Positions 63,174-64,000 of a DNA stretch of 64,000 nt are shown here, piece by piece (positions within the stretch are counted from its first letter, which is position 1; every line of letters begins with the position of its first letter). The DNA is from Pseudovibrio sp. Tun.PSC04-5.I4 (GTDB lineage: Bacteria > Pseudomonadota > Alphaproteobacteria > Rhizobiales > Stappiaceae), in assembly GCF_900104145.1 (NCBI RefSeq), contig NZ_FNLB01000006.1:2740501-2804500 (forward strand). The letters run 5' to 3'. A program made the translations under genes and the position numbers. The notes below the pieces were generated by a model. That model saw only the letters and a program-made list of their open reading frames with translations, did no database searches and was not told the origin of the DNA.

Positions 63174-64000
63174 ATGGATGGTAGCGAGCTGATGACGGAT
63201 ATGTTGGTTCCCTTTTTAAAAATGAACGGCCTTGGCAATGATTTCGTGGTGTTTGATGCCCGCGAAAACGAAATTGCCTTAACTCCCGAGCAGATAGCTG
63301 CAATCGGGAGCCGTACTAAGGGAATTGGCTTTGATCAGATGATCACCGTTGAGCCCACCAATTCCGGCGCTTATGCATTTATGCGAATTCACAACCGTGA
63401 TGGCAGTGAAGTAGGTGCTTGCGGAAACGCAACACGGTGTATTGGCCGCCTGTTAATGGACGAGGCGAAAACCTCAAACGTTGCTATTCTCACGAATGCA
63501 GGATTGTTGATTGCTCATGCCTCTGACAGCGAAACACTTGTGAGCGTAGACATGGGCGTTCCGCGTCTTGAGTGGAAGCAAATCCCGCTTGCGGAAGAGT
63601 TTGTTGATACACGCGCTATTGAGCTTCAGATCGGGCCAATTGATGCGCCAGTTCTGCACTCGCCAAGTGTTGTTAACGTTGGTAATCCGCATGCTATTTT
63701 CTGGGTGGATGATATTGAAACCCATGACCTTGAGCGGTTTGGACCATTGCTTGAGTGTCACCCGATGTTCCCTGAAAAGGCGAATATCTCTCTGGCTCAA
63801 ATCATCGGCGAAAACGAGATCCGCCTGAAGGTTTGGGAACGTGGTGTTGGCTTGACGCGAGCCTGTGGCACCGCAGCCTGCGCAACGGGAGTTGCTGCAG
63901 CACGGACAGGACGAACAGCACGTAAGTGCACCGTTCATCTACCGGGAGGGCCGCTGGGTATTGAGTGGCGTGAGGACAATGACCACATCATAATGACCGG
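63174..64000 (+). CDS. dapF: Diaminopimelate epimerase, C-terminus cut by window edge
   Basis: Converts LL- to meso-diaminopimelate for lysine and peptidoglycan. VPFLKMNGLGNDFVVFDARE starts the enzyme. The two catalytic cysteines are in GACGNATRC and in TRACGTAACATG. About 275 residues are present and only the end is missing. The start could be ATG 63174, 63192 or 63201. It follows the L,D-transpeptidase gene, so two cell-wall-related genes are adjacent. Confidence 0.95.
   Translation, partial: MDGSELMTDMLVPFLKMNGLGNDFVVFDARENEIALTPEQIAAIGSRTKGIGFDQMITVEPTNSGAYAFMRIHNRDGSEVGACGNATRCIGRLLMDEAKTSNVAILTNAGLLIAHASDSETLVSVDMGVPRLEWKQIPLAEEFVDTRAIELQIGPIDAPVLHSPSVVNVGNPHAIFWVDDIETHDLERFGPLLECHPMFPEKANISLAQIIGENEIRLKVWERGVGLTRACGTAACATGVAAARTGRTARKCTVHLPGGPLGIEWREDNDHIIMT

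Overview
The window is a stretch of chromosome from an alphaproteobacterium with moderate GC content. The gene content points to a marine Hyphomicrobiales/Rhodobacterales-type organism, perhaps close to Pseudovibrio or the Stappiaceae. That assignment is inference from gene content; no rRNA gene is present. Supporting observations are an mdh-sucCD-sucA-odhB operon whose E2 has two lipoyl domains, an sdhCDAB operon, a RegB/RegA redox two-component pair, an alphaproteobacterial-type DnaX, the giant NAD-glutamate dehydrogenase, an Omp25/31-like outer membrane protein and an Omp19/Inh-like lipoprotein.

Layout. 1-7.9 kb: TCA operon on the minus strand (mdh, sucC, sucD, sucA, odhB; odhB runs off the left edge). 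8-14.5 kb: single genes including zapE, an Inh-type lipoprotein, a phosphatase-fold protein without its catalytic arginine, a MAPEG protein, a nucleotidyltransferase-like protein without its active site, a CMD/AhpD-like protein divergent from a TetR regulator, and an outer membrane beta-barrel. 14.5-18 kb: sdhCDAB. 18.6-21.6 kb: GNAT, EI24/CysZ-like, histidine phosphatase and NudC. 21.7-25 kb: SRP RNA, dnaX, ybaB and recR. 25-28.3 kb: a GNAT gene, a frameshifted methyltransferase, a DUF1499 protein and the septation protein IspZ/YciB. 28.4-31.2 kb: regBA and secB.

31.3-43.4 kb is the accessory-looking part. It holds a tandem pair of secreted paralogues with no function I recognise, a PCMT-like protein, rsgA behind a highly structured leader, a small cysteine-bearing protein with its own structured 5' region, an isolated PD-(D/E)XK nuclease-like protein, a field of palindromic repeats, a nitrate/nitrite-sensing chemoreceptor, a secreted alpha/beta hydrolase and a possible type III chaperone. 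From 43.4 kb the content is housekeeping again: pyrF, the his cluster (hisB, DUF2628, hisH, hisA, hisF, hisE) with coaA, a secreted papain-fold-like protein, a GNAT, a class D beta-lactamase, the 1602-residue glutamate dehydrogenase, argC, leuD, a LysE exporter with a divergent Lrp regulator, a cyclic-nucleotide-binding protein, an OmpR-type response regulator, a YkuD L,D-transpeptidase and the start of dapF.

The most notable unexplained signals are: (1) a three-hairpin leader with a 13-codon ORF and a near-ideal ribosome binding site just upstream of rsgA; (2) exact TTACGTAA palindromes that I found only between genes, including just upstream of both mdh and sdhC; (3) the accessory stretch at 34.7-38.5 kb with the nuclease-like gene, 90-nt repeats and folded RNA candidates; (4) two enzyme-fold proteins that have lost catalytic residues. 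I saw no tRNA, rRNA, CRISPR array or transposase.
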